Part shown: positions 1 to 8,774 of the stretch, one piece after another | How the letters are laid out: each line of letters opens with the position of its first letter | Position numbering within the stretch: the stretch's first letter is position 1 | Source of the DNA: Saccharopolyspora phatthalungensis | GTDB lineage: Bacteria; Actinomycetota; Actinomycetes; Mycobacteriales; Pseudonocardiaceae | Length of the DNA stretch: 64,000 nucleotides | Assembly: GCF_014203395.1 (NCBI RefSeq) | Contig: NZ_JACHIW010000001.1 | Coordinates: 1,860,001-1,924,000 of the forward strand | Direction: 5' to 3' | The notes under the pieces: model-generated | What the model was told of the DNA's origin: nothing | Seen by the model: only the letters and a program-made list of their open reading frames with translations | The model's database searches: none | Translations under genes and position numbers: made by a program

Positions 1-74
1 GGCGCAAGATCCGCGCCGCGGTCGACCCGGCGGGCGTCTTCCGCTCCGACCTGGCCCGGAGGCTGAGCCTCTGA
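1..74 (+). CDS. DprE1-like oxidase, 3' end only (tandem paralog)
   Basis: Only the last 23 codons and the stop are inside the window (frame begins at base 3). They read [20 protein letters not shown] followed by LSL, which matches the C-terminus of the next gene ([23 protein letters not shown]) almost residue for residue. The gene cut by the window edge is therefore very likely a second copy of the FAD-dependent DprE1 family. Its TGA shares a base with the ATG of the next gene (TGATG), so the two are probably translationally coupled. Whether this copy is full length or active cannot be seen. Confidence 0.8.
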   Translation, partial: RKIRAAVDPAGVFRSDLARRLSL

Positions 75-1429
75 TGACCACTGCCGTACGGACGCTGACC
101 GGCTGGGGCCGGACCGCGCCGACGAAGGCGCGGGTGCTCAGCACCACGAACCTCGACGCGATCGCGGAGGCGGTCCGCACCGCCGACGGGCGCGGCGTCA
201 TCGCGCGTGGCCTGGGGCGCAGCTACGGTGACCCGTCGCAGAACGCGGGCGGCACGGTCATCGACATGACCCCGCTGAACCGCATCCACGCCATCGACCC
301 GGAGGACGCGGTCGTCGACGTGGACGCCGGGGTGAGCCTGGACCAGCTGATGAAGGCCGCGCTGCCGCACGGCCTGTGGGTGCCGGTGTTGCCGGGCACC
401 AGGCAGGTCACCGTGGGTGGCGCGATCGGCTGCGACATCCACGGCAAGAATCACCATTCGCATGGCAGCTTCGGCAACCACGTGCTGTCGCTGGACCTGC
501 TCACCGCCGACGGCGAGGTCCGTGCGCTGACGCCGGAGGAGAACGCCGAGCTGTTCTGGGCGACCGTCGGCGGCGTGGGCCTGACCGGCATCGTGTTGCG
601 CGCGAAGATCCGGATGAAGAAGACCGAGACCGCGTACTTCATCGTCGACAACGACCGCACGAACAGCCTCGACGAGACGATGGAGCTGTTCACCAACGGT
701 TCGGACGACACCTACGACTACTCGATGGCGTGGCTGGACACGATCTCGACCGGCGCGAAGCTGGGCCGGGCCGGGTTCTCAAGAGGCTCGCTGGCGAGGC
801 TGGACGAGCTGCCGCCGAACCTGCGGGCCGAGCCGCTGAAGTTCGATGCGCCGCAGTTGTTGAAGTTCCCCGACGTGTTCCCGAACGGACTGGCGAACAA
901 GCTCACCTTCGGGGCGCTCAACGAGGTCGCGTACCGCAACTACCCGAGGCAGGCGCGCGGCAAGGTGCAGAACCTGACGCAGTTCTACCACCCGCTGGAC
1001 CTGTTCGGGGAGTGGAACCGCGCCTACGGTTCGAAGGGGTTCCTGCAGTACCAGTTCTCGGTGCCCTTCGGTGGCGAGGAGACGCTGGCGCGGATCGTGC
1101 GCAAGACCGTCCACTCCGGACACCTGTCGTTCATCAACGTGCTCAAGCGGATGGGCGAGAGCAACCCGGCGCCGCTATCGTGGCCGCACCCGGGCTGGAT
1201 GCTGAGCATGGATTTCCCGATCAAGGCCGGGTTGCACCGGTTCTGCGAGGAACTCGACGAGCTGGTGCTCGGCGCGGGCGGGCGGCTGTACTTCGCCAAG
1301 GACTCGCGCACCACGCCGGAGATGATCCGGCAGATGTATCCCAGGCTCGACGAATGGCGCAAGGTTCGTGCCACCGTCGACCCCGATGGCATTTTCCGTT
1401 CCGATCTGTCCCGAAGGTTGGCCCTGTGA
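74..1429 (+). CDS. dprE1: Decaprenylphosphoryl-beta-D-ribose 2'-oxidase (DprE1)
   Basis: FAD-dependent oxidase that, with DprE2, epimerises decaprenylphosphoryl ribose to decaprenylphosphoryl arabinose, the arabinan donor. The 451 residues include the FAD-binding-4 motif RGLGRSYGD (about 45-53) and the block [19 protein letters not shown] (about 103-121). The C-terminal substrate domain contains AKDSRTT, whose Lys409 matches the catalytic lysine of the mycobacterial enzyme. The position of the benzothiazinone-trapping cysteine (Cys387 in M. tuberculosis, context GWNVCVDFP) is Ser378 here (GWMLSMDFP, codon 1205-1207). The ATG overlaps the stop of the upstream paralog and the end overlaps dprE2 by four bases (GTGA), indicating an operon. 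Confidence 0.95.
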   Translation: MTTAVRTLTGWGRTAPTKARVLSTTNLDAIAEAVRTADGRGVIARGLGRSYGDPSQNAGGTVIDMTPLNRIHAIDPEDAVVDVDAGVSLDQLMKAALPHGLWVPVLPGTRQVTVGGAIGCDIHGKNHHSHGSFGNHVLSLDLLTADGEVRALTPEENAELFWATVGGVGLTGIVLRAKIRMKKTETAYFIVDNDRTNSLDETMELFTNGSDDTYDYSMAWLDTISTGAKLGRAGFSRGSLARLDELPPNLRAEPLKFDAPQLLKFPDVFPNGLANKLTFGALNEVAYRNYPRQARGKVQNLTQFYHPLDLFGEWNRAYGSKGFLQYQFSVPFGGEETLARIVRKTVHSGHLSFINVLKRMGESNPAPLSWPHPGWMLSMDFPIKAGLHRFCEELDELVLGAGGRLYFAKDSRTTPEMIRQMYPRLDEWRKVRATVDPDGIFRSDLSRRLAL

Positions 1430-2181
1430 TTGACGCGGTTGGTAACCCCCAGTCCCTGCTCGTCCTCGGCGGGACCTCCGATATCGCACTGGCGACGGCC
1501 GAGAAGTACGCCGCCCAGCGTCCGCTGAGGATCGTGTTGGCGGCGCGCCCGTCGGAGCGGCTGGAAGCCGCGGCCGAGCGGCTGCGCAAGACCGGCAGCA
1601 CCGTGGCGACGGTGCCGTTCGACGCGCGCAAGCCGGAGACGCACGCGGAGGCGGTCGACAAGGCGTTCGCCGACGGCGACATCGACGTCACGCTGGTGGC
1701 GTTCGGCATCCAGGGCGATAACGAGCAGGGCTGGACGGACGTCGAGGCCGCCCGCGAGGTCGCCGAGGTCAACTACGTCGCGCCGATGACGCTGGGCGTG
1801 CGGCTGGCCGAGAAGTTGCGCAAGCAGGGGCACGGGCACCTGGTCGCGATGTCGTCGCCGGCCGCCGAGCGGGCCCGGCGTTCGAACTTTGTGTACGGCT
1901 CGTCGAAGGCCGGGTTGGACGCCTTCTACACCGGCCTGACCTACGCACTCGGCGGTTCCGGCGTGAAGGTCACCGTGGTGCGCCCGAACTTCGTGCACAC
2001 CAAGCTGACCGAGGGCATGAAGCCGGCGCCGATGGCGCAGACGCCGGAGCAGGTCGCCGACGTCATCGTGGATGCGGTCCGCAAGGGCAAGGAGCAGGTG
2101 TGGGCGCCCGCGCAAATGCGCTGGGTGATGACGGTGCTGCGGCACCTGCCGCGGGTCATCTTCCGTCGCCTGCCGTTCTGA
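1426..2181 (+). CDS. dprE2: Decaprenylphosphoryl-D-2-keto erythro pentose reductase (DprE2)
   Basis: Short-chain dehydrogenase of 251 residues that reduces the keto intermediate made by DprE1. The Rossmann motif [14 protein letters not shown] lies near the N-terminus, and the catalytic set is Ser ([12 protein letters not shown]) with Tyr and Lys in YGSSK. The GTG start at 1426 was chosen because it overlaps the dprE1 stop as GTGA, the normal arrangement for this pair; the open frame continues upstream only as an antiparallel-frame artefact inside dprE1. A long palindrome follows immediately and may end the transcript. Confidence 0.94.
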   Translation: MIDAVGNPQSLLVLGGTSDIALATAEKYAAQRPLRIVLAARPSERLEAAAERLRKTGSTVATVPFDARKPETHAEAVDKAFADGDIDVTLVAFGIQGDNEQGWTDVEAAREVAEVNYVAPMTLGVRLAEKLRKQGHGHLVAMSSPAAERARRSNFVYGSSKAGLDAFYTGLTYALGGSGVKVTVVRPNFVHTKLTEGMKPAPMAQTPEQVADVIVDAVRKGKEQVWAPAQMRWVMTVLRHLPRVIFRRLPF

Positions 2182-2186
2182 TCGTG

Positions 2187-2232
2187 GGCGATTTCAATGG
2201 AAACCGACGCGCCGGTTTCCATTGAAATCGCC
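2187..2232 (+). terminator. Perfect 20-bp stem palindrome after dprE2
   Basis: GGCGATTTCAATGGAAACCG (2187-2206) pairs perfectly with 2213-2232 across a 6-nt loop. It begins six bases after the dprE2 stop and has no following T tract, so it may act as a terminator in either direction or as a repeat. The same core (GCGATTTCAAT, ATGGAAA) recurs in another intergenic hairpin at 37372-37394. Confidence 0.7.
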
Positions 2233-2317
2233 GGATCAGGTACCCCACGGCACGATCCGTGATCTACTCGTGGACCCGGGCGGGCAACCTCCGTGCGTTG
2301 TCTGAAGTCCACAGGGT

Positions 2318-5296
2318 ATGGGAGTCGTTGCGCCGGACTCGCGGCTCATAGGCAACCGCCGGCTCGCGGCGTTATCCGGATTGACGATCTTGCTGGGGCT
2401 GCTCGCGATGCTTGCTCCGGTGAAGGCCGATACGCCCGTGGTCACCTGGCCGCGGTCCGGCGATACGACGCCATCGACGGTGTTGCCGTTGTCGCCGTAT
2501 CGGCCGTTGGACTTCGACGCCACGATCTCTTGCGAAACGCTCCGCACGAGCACGGCATCGGCCCTGCGCACCCACGCCCCGAACGCCCCCGGCCTGGAGG
2601 TGGCCGCGCGGGCAGGGCAAACTCGTTTCCTGGTCGACGGTAAGGAAATCCTCGCCGATCCCCTGCGCGCGAAGTGCGACTACCGAGTGTTGGCCGACGC
2701 CACCGGCATCCGCGTCTTCCGGGACGGCGCGTTGCTGGTGAACCGCCCGGATCTGTTGCCGCCGCAGGTCTCCGAGCTGTCCACCAGCGGCTCGGTCAAC
2801 GGCCTCAAGGTTGTGCTGCACACCGACGCGCGCTATGAATCCTCTCCCACCGCCTGGAAGATCGCGCTCCTGCTGGCGCACGCCGCATGCTTGATCGCGC
2901 TGCTGGTGCTCGCGTGGCGCCGCTGGCGCGGGAGGCAGTCGATGCGGGGCCTGTCGATACCTCGTCCCGGCGCTGCCGACGCAGTCATGGTGCTGGTCGC
3001 CGCGGGGTGGGTGGTGCTCGGGCCGGTCAACATGGACGACGGCTGGTACCTGATGATGGCCCGCAACGCGGGCGAGACCGGCTACATCGGCAACTTCGTC
3101 TACATGTTCAACGCGACCGAGAACCCGTTCGTGCTGGGCCAATACCTGCTCCAGTGGTGGGGCGAGCTCGGTGGTTGGTCGCTGTGGTGGATGCGTTTGG
3201 TCCCGATGTTCTGCGGACTCGCGACGTGGGCCCTGCTGCGCATCGTGTTCGCGACGCTGCTCGGTCGTGCCGCGAAGATCCGCGCGGTGCCCTGGGCCCT
3301 GCTGGTCGCGCATCTGGTCTGGTTCCTGTCCTACGGCATGTCGCTGCGCCCGGAACCGGTGATCGTGGTCTGCGCGGCCGCAACCTTGCTCTTCGCCGAA
3401 GCCGCCTACTTGCGCCATTCGATCGGCGCGTTGGCGGTGGCGACGATGTTCGCGGCGTTGGCGATGACCGCTTCGCCGTCGGGGCTGGTCGCAGCCGCTC
3501 CCCTAGTGCTCAGCGTGCCGTGGCTGCTGCGGTGGCTGCGTCGGCAGCAGTGGTCGGGCCGCATCGCTGCGCTGTTGCTGGCGGTCGCTTCGGCGAGTGT
3601 CGTTGTACCGGTGGGTTTCGCCGACGCGACGCTGGGCGACGTGCTGGAGGCGACCGATATCCACCGCTGGTATTACCTGGCATTTCCTTGGTACGAGGAA
3701 TTCCGGCACTACAACACGCTGCTGAACACGGCCGGTTGGGCACGTCGGCTGCCGGTGCTGTTGACGCTGGCGATCGTCGCCGTGGTCGCGTTGGCCAGCG
3801 GACGCGGCGGCATGGGCCGCGATCCGATCCGCCGCCTGCTGATCACCAGTGCGATCACGACGGCGGTGGCGCTGGTGCTGATCGCGTTCAGCCCGACGAA
3901 GTGGGTCAGCCATTTCCACGCGGTGGCCGCCGCGCCGACGGTGTTATTGGCGGCGGCGTTGTTACGCTCGCCGTTGCCGCGACGGGCCGGGCCGGTGGTC
4001 GTCGGCGCGAGCATGCTGCTGATCATCGGGGCGATCTCGTTGAGCTTCGCCGGGGACAACTGGTGGATTCCGTTCTCCGACGCCGGGCAGCGCTTCGGCG
4101 AACACCTCAATCTGGACGAGCAGACCAACAACCTCGAACCGCATTTCGGCCCGCTCTACCTGCGGAATCCGGCGCTGTGGATCGGCGTCGCGCTGGTCGC
4201 GTACTTGTGGGCGAAATGGCGTCGTCGGCACGGGAAGTTGGTTCGCCTAGGCCCGGACCGGGCGGTGTTGGGTGTCGCCTCGATCGGCTCGGTGCTGCTG
4301 CTGATCGCCTTGTTCTGCTACGCGCCGATAGGGCAGGCGCCCGGCTGGACGGTGGGACGCTCGGGTGTGCAAACCCTCTTCGGCGACGGCTGCGGCCTGG
4401 CCAGCGATGTGCAGGTGCAGTTGCCGTCCGGGCGCCTCGGTGCCCCGACCGCGCCGCAGCTCTCCGGCGATTTCCAGCCCGGCGAGGTGCTGCCGCCCGG
4501 ACCTTGGCCGGAACCGACGACGATCTGGAACACCGACCGGCCGGACGGGACGACGCCGAACGTCGGTCGCCTCACCACCGGCTGGTATGCGCTGTCCGGT
4601 CCGGGCACTCACGTGACCGTGCCGGTGGCCGGTCTACTCGCAGGGCAGGAACTCCGGGTGGAGTTCGCGCGTCCTGGCGGCGTCGTTTCCCAGGAGTTAC
4701 ACCCCGAGCTGCGCAGGTCGACGTTGCGGGAATGGCAACAGCTCGCGGTCGCGATCCCGGCGGGCGCGCAGTCCGTCCGAGTCATCGCGGCCGACCAGGT
4801 GACCGGGGCGCAGTCGTGGTTGGCGGTCGCGGAACCGACGCTGACCGAAGCCCGCCCCATCACCGAACTCACTCGCGGCCAGCACGTGCTGGCCAACCAC
4901 ATCAACGCGCCGCTGTGGCCATGCGTCGACCAGGTCGGCATCCGCGACGGTGTCACCGACACCCCGACGGTGCGGCTCACCGAGTTCGAGACGATTCCGC
5001 CGGAATGGCTCGACAACATCAGCTACCTGGAGTGGGGCGGCGCGTGGGTGCAAACGACCAGGGAGTGGACGCAGACCCGGCTGGCCGCCGAACTCCCCGG
5101 CGGGCCGCCGCGTTTGACCTGGGGAAACGTGTTCGTGATCCGCTACCGACATCCGATGGGGCGCTACGACCTGACTGTCTCGCGGCAGACACGGTGGGGG
5201 TGGACGCGCCTGCCGACGCTGGCGGACAACGACTATCCGGAAATCAAGCGCAACTCGGGAATCCAGCAGCCCGGCGCAAGCAGCCGACACCGGTAG
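2318..5296 (+). CDS. Emb-family arabinosyltransferase (paralog 1)
   Basis: Integral membrane arabinofuranosyltransferase of 992 residues, slightly shorter than mycobacterial EmbA/B/C (about 1,090). It uses decaprenylphosphoryl arabinose to extend arabinan outside the membrane. An N-terminal hydrophobic anchor is followed by an extracytoplasmic jelly-roll-like region, many membrane segments and a large C-terminal carbohydrate-binding-like domain. The catalytic DD sits in GPVNMDDGWYLMMARN; the residue equivalent to EmbB Met306 (ethambutol position) is Met. The start ATG has only a weak upstream AGGG. It follows the dprE genes at 136 bp, separated by a strong palindrome, so it may have its own promoter. 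Which Emb it corresponds to cannot be decided by eye. Confidence 0.9.
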   Translation: MGVVAPDSRLIGNRRLAALSGLTILLGLLAMLAPVKADTPVVTWPRSGDTTPSTVLPLSPYRPLDFDATISCETLRTSTASALRTHAPNAPGLEVAARAGQTRFLVDGKEILADPLRAKCDYRVLADATGIRVFRDGALLVNRPDLLPPQVSELSTSGSVNGLKVVLHTDARYESSPTAWKIALLLAHAACLIALLVLAWRRWRGRQSMRGLSIPRPGAADAVMVLVAAGWVVLGPVNMDDGWYLMMARNAGETGYIGNFVYMFNATENPFVLGQYLLQWWGELGGWSLWWMRLVPMFCGLATWALLRIVFATLLGRAAKIRAVPWALLVAHLVWFLSYGMSLRPEPVIVVCAAATLLFAEAAYLRHSIGALAVATMFAALAMTASPSGLVAAAPLVLSVPWLLRWLRRQQWSGRIAALLLAVASASVVVPVGFADATLGDVLEATDIHRWYYLAFPWYEEFRHYNTLLNTAGWARRLPVLLTLAIVAVVALASGRGGMGRDPIRRLLITSAITTAVALVLIAFSPTKWVSHFHAVAAAPTVLLAAALLRSPLPRRAGPVVVGASMLLIIGAISLSFAGDNWWIPFSDAGQRFGEHLNLDEQTNNLEPHFGPLYLRNPALWIGVALVAYLWAKWRRRHGKLVRLGPDRAVLGVASIGSVLLLIALFCYAPIGQAPGWTVGRSGVQTLFGDGCGLASDVQVQLPSGRLGAPTAPQLSGDFQPGEVLPPGPWPEPTTIWNTDRPDGTTPNVGRLTTGWYALSGPGTHVTVPVAGLLAGQELRVEFARPGGVVSQELHPELRRSTLREWQQLAVAIPAGAQSVRVIAADQVTGAQSWLAVAEPTLTEARPITELTRGQHVLANHINAPLWPCVDQVGIRDGVTDTPTVRLTEFETIPPEWLDNISYLEWGGAWVQTTREWTQTRLAAELPGGPPRLTWGNVFVIRYRHPMGRYDLTVSRQTRWGWTRLPTLADNDYPEIKRNSGIQQPGASSRHR

Positions 5297-5741
5297 CGCC
5301 GAAGGTGGGAAATTTTCGGTCTGGATGCAACGTTCCCCGTCGCTGCGACGATCACTGTGGTGACGGGGGGCTTTTCAGCCCCTGGGTCCGGAATGCGACT
5401 TCCCGCTGCGCTGCGCGCAGAGGAAGCGCGGGTGCCCGGAGAAGTGGGGTTCATCGGGTACCCGTGTCCGTGGGTCCTCCACCTGCCCGCAATACCGGAG
5501 GACCCACGGAAGCGCGGGTGCCCCGGCCCCTCTGGTTTCCCGATTTTGCCTAAACTTGGGAAGTTCCGGCCCCGACCAGGGTGCCCGTCGGCAACGCCGA
5601 CCCACCCCCTAGCCGCGCATGACATCCACAGGAGCGACCGGCGCGCCGGATTTTCCCGGAAATGCGCGAAGAAGTTCCGGAAACCGGGCAACCTCCCGCC
5701 CCGCTCGCGCGATTACGAGGTGACACGCGAAAGGGGTTGCT
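5297..5741. other. 445-bp intergenic region with hairpins and a direct repeat
   Basis: No credible gene was found here. A small hairpin GGGGCT-TTTC-AGCCCC (5367-5382) could end the emb transcript. A second hairpin has a perfect 13-bp stem (5468-5480 with 5497-5509). The 16-mer GGAAGCGCGGGTGCCC occurs at 5422-5437 and again at 5508-5523. The promoter of the downstream secreted protein should lie in the last 100 bases, where GAAAGGGG precedes its GTG start. Confidence 0.6.
5422..5523. repeat. Direct repeat pair enclosing an inverted repeat
   Basis: GGAAGCGCGGGTGCCC at 5422-5437 is repeated exactly at 5508-5523. The second copy abuts the 3' arm of the 13-bp inverted repeat 5468-5480/5497-5509. 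There is no coding capacity and no transposase nearby. The origin is unknown; it resembles a small intergenic palindromic repeat rather than an insertion sequence. Confidence 0.55.
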
Positions 5742-7064
5742 GTGAAAGCCAAACGGCTCTTGGGGGTCGCTGTCGCCACGGCAGCGGCTGTTTGCCTGAC
5801 CACGGCCGCGCCGGCACTGGCGCAAACCGAAACGCCCAGCGGAGAACCGCTCACAACCGCATCGACTTCCGAATCTTCCCCGACAGAACCAATGCCGACG
5901 TCGGAGGAAACGGCAACGACATCGCAGGAACCAGCACCGAGCACGCCCGCACCAAGCACGCAGGCACCGGCATCGGAACCTGCCACATCGCAACCTGCCA
6001 CGCCGACGGCGAGCGATGCCGATCTCGGCGGCGGCGCGATTCAGTATCGCTACGAGTCGATGTCCGCTGAGGAACGAGCGCAGGTCGGCACGCCCGCCGG
6101 GCCGGAGGTCTTCGTGGATGAAGGGCTGCGCTTTCAGAACTTCACCCACGCCCGGTTCTACTGGACGCCGGACACCGACGTGACGGTGGTCCGCGGGATG
6201 ATCTACAGCCGTTTTGTGGAGCTCGGCGGGCACGACAAGCTCGGCGTGCCGATCACCGACGAGCTGGCCAGCAGCGGCGGCGGCCGGTACAGCGACTTCC
6301 GGACCCGCGACGGCGTGATCCACTCGGCGATCTACTGGTCGCCGCGCACCGGCGCGCACCTGGTCTCAGGTCGGATCCTGGAGCACTTCCGAGAACTCGG
6401 CGAGGACGCGCACTTCGGCTACCCGACGACCGACACGCGATACACGCCGGACAACTTCGGCGTGTACAACCACTTCGTCACGCCGGACTCTCAGCGCGAA
6501 AACGCCTCGATCTACTGGACTCAGCCGTCCGGCCCGAACGCGGTGCAGGGCGCGATTCGGGAGAAGTGGGCGGCGAGTGGTTGGGAACGCGGTCCGTTGG
6601 GCTACCCGACCACCGATGAGCTCACCGCGCCGGACGGCGTCGGGCGCTACAACCAGTTCAACGGCGACGGCGTGTTCCCCGCCGGAATCGTGTGGAGCCC
6701 GCAGACGGGCGCGCACTCGGTGCAGGGCGTGATCGCGCAGCGGTACATCGAGCAGAGCGGCCCGGGTGGCGTGCTCGGCTACCCGACCACCGATGAGTTG
6801 GGCACGCCGGACGGGCGGGGTCGGTTCAACCACTTCACCGGAACCGGCGGGGCATCGATCTACTGGACGCCGCGGACCGGCGCGCACGAGGTGTACGGCG
6901 GAATCCGCGTCCGCTGGTCGCAGCTGGGCTGGGAACGCTCCTACCTGGGGTACCCGGTGACGGGTGAGTACGGCACCGAACAGGGCCGGGCGAGCGAGTT
7001 CGAGCACGGCTTCGTCGAATGGCACCGCGACAACGGCGCGGTGGTCGACTTCCCGAAGCGCTAA
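5742..7064 (+). CDS. Secreted LGFP-repeat protein
   Basis: Exported protein of 440 residues with a clear signal peptide (MKAKRLLGVAVATAAAVCL, cleavage likely after ALA at about residue 27). A Thr/Ser/Pro/Glu-rich linker follows (about 28-85), then five or six LGFP repeats of about 52 residues, recognisable by LGVPITDE, FGYPTTDT, LGYPTTDE (twice) and LGYPVTGE. LGFP repeats are known from corynebacterial and mycobacterial surface proteins, including the PS1 mycolyltransferase, and are thought to anchor proteins to the wall. No catalytic domain is present. The location amid arabinogalactan genes fits a wall-binding role (inference). GTG start with AAAGGGG ribosome site. Confidence 0.85.
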   Translation: MKAKRLLGVAVATAAAVCLTTAAPALAQTETPSGEPLTTASTSESSPTEPMPTSEETATTSQEPAPSTPAPSTQAPASEPATSQPATPTASDADLGGGAIQYRYESMSAEERAQVGTPAGPEVFVDEGLRFQNFTHARFYWTPDTDVTVVRGMIYSRFVELGGHDKLGVPITDELASSGGGRYSDFRTRDGVIHSAIYWSPRTGAHLVSGRILEHFRELGEDAHFGYPTTDTRYTPDNFGVYNHFVTPDSQRENASIYWTQPSGPNAVQGAIREKWAASGWERGPLGYPTTDELTAPDGVGRYNQFNGDGVFPAGIVWSPQTGAHSVQGVIAQRYIEQSGPGGVLGYPTTDELGTPDGRGRFNHFTGTGGASIYWTPRTGAHEVYGGIRVRWSQLGWERSYLGYPVTGEYGTEQGRASEFEHGFVEWHRDNGAVVDFPKR

Positions 7065-7080
7065 GCGGAGGGGAGAAGGG

Positions 7081-7122
7081 ACGGGTGTCCGGTGGAGCGG
7101 GGTCCACCGGACGCCCGTTTTC
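7081..7122 (+). terminator. Rho-independent terminator of the LGFP gene
   Basis: A 16-bp stem (ACGGGTGTCCGGTGGA at 7081-7096 with 7103-7118, one G-U pair) with a 6-nt loop is followed by TTTTCC. It lies 16 bases after the stop codon of the LGFP gene. Confidence 0.85.
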
Positions 7123-7134
7123 CTTGCCGGTACT

Positions 7135-7467
7135 TCACAATCTCGGCGGACACACGTCAATTGGCATTGGCGAGCGCACTGCTCCGTGCTCCAGGATCGC
7201 CACGGCCAGCCGGTGACAGAGCCGGTCGATGTTCCTGATGTGGTGGCGGCCCCGATCGGGGTCTTCGGTCGGCCACACGATGATTTCTGGCTCCGCAGCG
7301 ATTTCCATTTGTCTGGTGGCGTTTTCGCGCAGTTGCCACACGCTGTAAGTGCCGGGCCCGGCGTGCGCGTGCTGGCCGGTTCCACCGCGCAGCGGCATGA
7401 CGCCGAGTGCCGCCAGCACGACAAGAGCGGCCACGGATATCCAGAGGACCCAGAAGACGCCGATCAT
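7135..7467 (-). CDS. Small single-pass membrane protein, unknown function
   Basis: A 110-residue protein beginning MIGVFWVLWISVAALVVLAA, one strongly hydrophobic N-terminal segment, followed by a soluble tail rich in charged residues. The ATG is preceded by GGGGAGAGG at good spacing, which supports expression. No family was recognised. It converges on the LGFP gene, and the terminator at 7081-7118 lies between the two stops. It may belong with the small zinc-knuckle gene upstream on the same strand, 41 bases away. Confidence 0.55.
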   Translation of the reverse strand: MIGVFWVLWISVAALVVLAALGVMPLRGGTGQHAHAGPGTYSVWQLRENATRQMEIAAEPEIIVWPTEDPDRGRHHIRNIDRLCHRLAVAILEHGAVRSPMPIDVCPPRL

Positions 7468-7508
7468 TTCGCCTCTCCCCGTTCTCGCGCGTCACGGAGT
7501 TCGCGCGC

Positions 7509-7700
7509 CTAGACCATGCAGGATTCGCAGGTCGGATGAAACCAGTCTACTTCGGACGGTTCGGTCAGCGTAATGGTGGCCCCGCAAACGGTCTCGCGGG
7601 TCTGACCAGCCCGAGGAAGCTCGGGAGGCCACAAGGCATGCCGCTGCCCACCATTGGGCCGCCAGTAAACAACGGGACCAGGAGAAGAAAGCCCGAACAT
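7509..7700 (-). CDS. Small zinc-knuckle-like protein next to an XRE regulator
   Basis: A 63-residue protein with Cys39 in ETVCGAT and a C-terminal HPTCESC motif, together suggesting a single zinc site (Cys, His, Cys, Cys). The start MFGLSS was chosen because GGGAGG stands 5 nt upstream of this ATG; the open frame could extend 33 codons further without a ribosome site. Small proteins of this type (YWRP...GQRHAL...C...C..C) are common beside XRE/DUF397 loci in Pseudonocardiales (recalled family knowledge). It diverges from the XRE gene across 217 bp, so co-regulation is plausible. Confidence 0.55.
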   Translation of the reverse strand: MFGLSSPGPVVYWRPNGGQRHALWPPELPRAGQTRETVCGATITLTEPSEVDWFHPTCESCMV

Positions 7701-7917
7701 CGTTGCCTCCCACATGGAAATGTGAAGGGAAATTGGGAAAGACGGCGGCCCGGTCAGGGGAGGGAGTCCGCGACTCACCCGGGCCGCCGTCAAGATCAAC
7801 GATAGAGGGTGAGGTTTCTACCTCGCATTTACACAGTTGAGTGATCATGGTTGCGAACTGCCAAGAAACCACCGAAGAATTGCTACTTGAAAGGAAAATC
7901 TCGCCGAAAGGGCACCA

Positions 7918-8757
7918 ATGCCTGCGACCAACCCGCCCGTCGCCCGTCTCCAACTCGGCCAACTACTGCGCAGGCTGCGCGAGGAGTCAGGCAAGACCCA
8001 GGACGCCGCAGCCAAGATCCTTGAATGTCAGAAGCCGCGCATCAGCAAGATCGAAACCGGCAAAGCCACGATCAGCGCGGGTGACGTCCGTCTGCTGATC
8101 GAGCTCTACGGGGCCGACGAGACCACCGGCGCGACGGTCACCGAACTTGCCCGCGAAGCACGCAAACGCACCACCGCCCGCATTCCGGACTGGGCCCAGC
8201 GCTACGTCGCGTTGGAGAGCATCGCGTCCTCAATACAGGTCTACGAGCCTGAGCTCATCCCTGGGCTCATTCAGACTGAGAACTACACGCGAGCGATCAC
8301 TCAGGCGGCAGACCCGGAACGGAGCGGGGAGGAGGTCGATCGCCTGGTCGCGGCCCGCACCGAGCGCAAATCCCTGCTTCGAGGCAAGAGCCCGCTACAC
8401 CTCTCGGCAGTGCTGAACGAGGCGGCACTCCGCCGCACCGTCGGCGGAGCCGAGGTCATGATCGAGCAGCTCAGGCACCTACGTGAGATCGCAGAGCTGC
8501 CGAACGTCACGCTCCAGTTGCTCCCCTTCACCGCAGGAGCGCACGTCGCGATGGGTTCATCGTTCTACATCCTCGAAATCCAGCGTCCGGCAAAGGCGAC
8601 CGTGGTCTACCTCGAATCGCTGACCAGCGGCGACTACGTAGACAACGCTGCGCAGATCGAGCGATACGCGCTGGCATTCCAACAGCTCCAAGTTTCCTCT
8701 TCCAAGGAAACCGAAACTGCCACTACACTCGAAAGGATGATCAAAGACCTCAGGTAG
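7918..8757 (+). CDS. XRE-family regulator with DUF5753 (Scr1-like)
   Basis: A 279-residue DNA-binding protein. The N-terminal helix-turn-helix (about 12-70) includes LGQLLRRLREESGKTQDAAA and QKPRISKIETGKATIS. The C-terminal DUF5753 domain begins about residue 90 (PDWAQRYVALESIASSIQVY, IPGLIQTENYTRAI). Proteins of this kind pair with small DUF397 proteins and control differentiation or secondary metabolism in actinomycetes; the adjacent downstream DUF397 gene is the expected partner. The ATG follows AAGGG at 6 nt. It probably forms an operon with the next gene (17-bp gap). Confidence 0.88.
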   Translation: MPATNPPVARLQLGQLLRRLREESGKTQDAAAKILECQKPRISKIETGKATISAGDVRLLIELYGADETTGATVTELAREARKRTTARIPDWAQRYVALESIASSIQVYEPELIPGLIQTENYTRAITQAADPERSGEEVDRLVAARTERKSLLRGKSPLHLSAVLNEAALRRTVGGAEVMIEQLRHLREIAELPNVTLQLLPFTAGAHVAMGSSFYILEIQRPAKATVVYLESLTSGDYVDNAAQIERYALAFQQLQVSSSKETETATTLERMIKDLR

Positions 8758-8774
8758 CGAGGGAGTGGCGCGAA

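Noticed and set aside
376..1425. In-frame upstream extension of dprE2
   Set aside because: The 350 codons before 1426 overlap dprE1 in another frame and are Arg/Gly-rich; the conserved protein begins at the GTG overlapping the dprE1 stop.
5422..5523. CRISPR-like repeats
   Set aside because: Only two copies of a 16-mer with one spacer and no cas genes; treated as a simple intergenic repeat.
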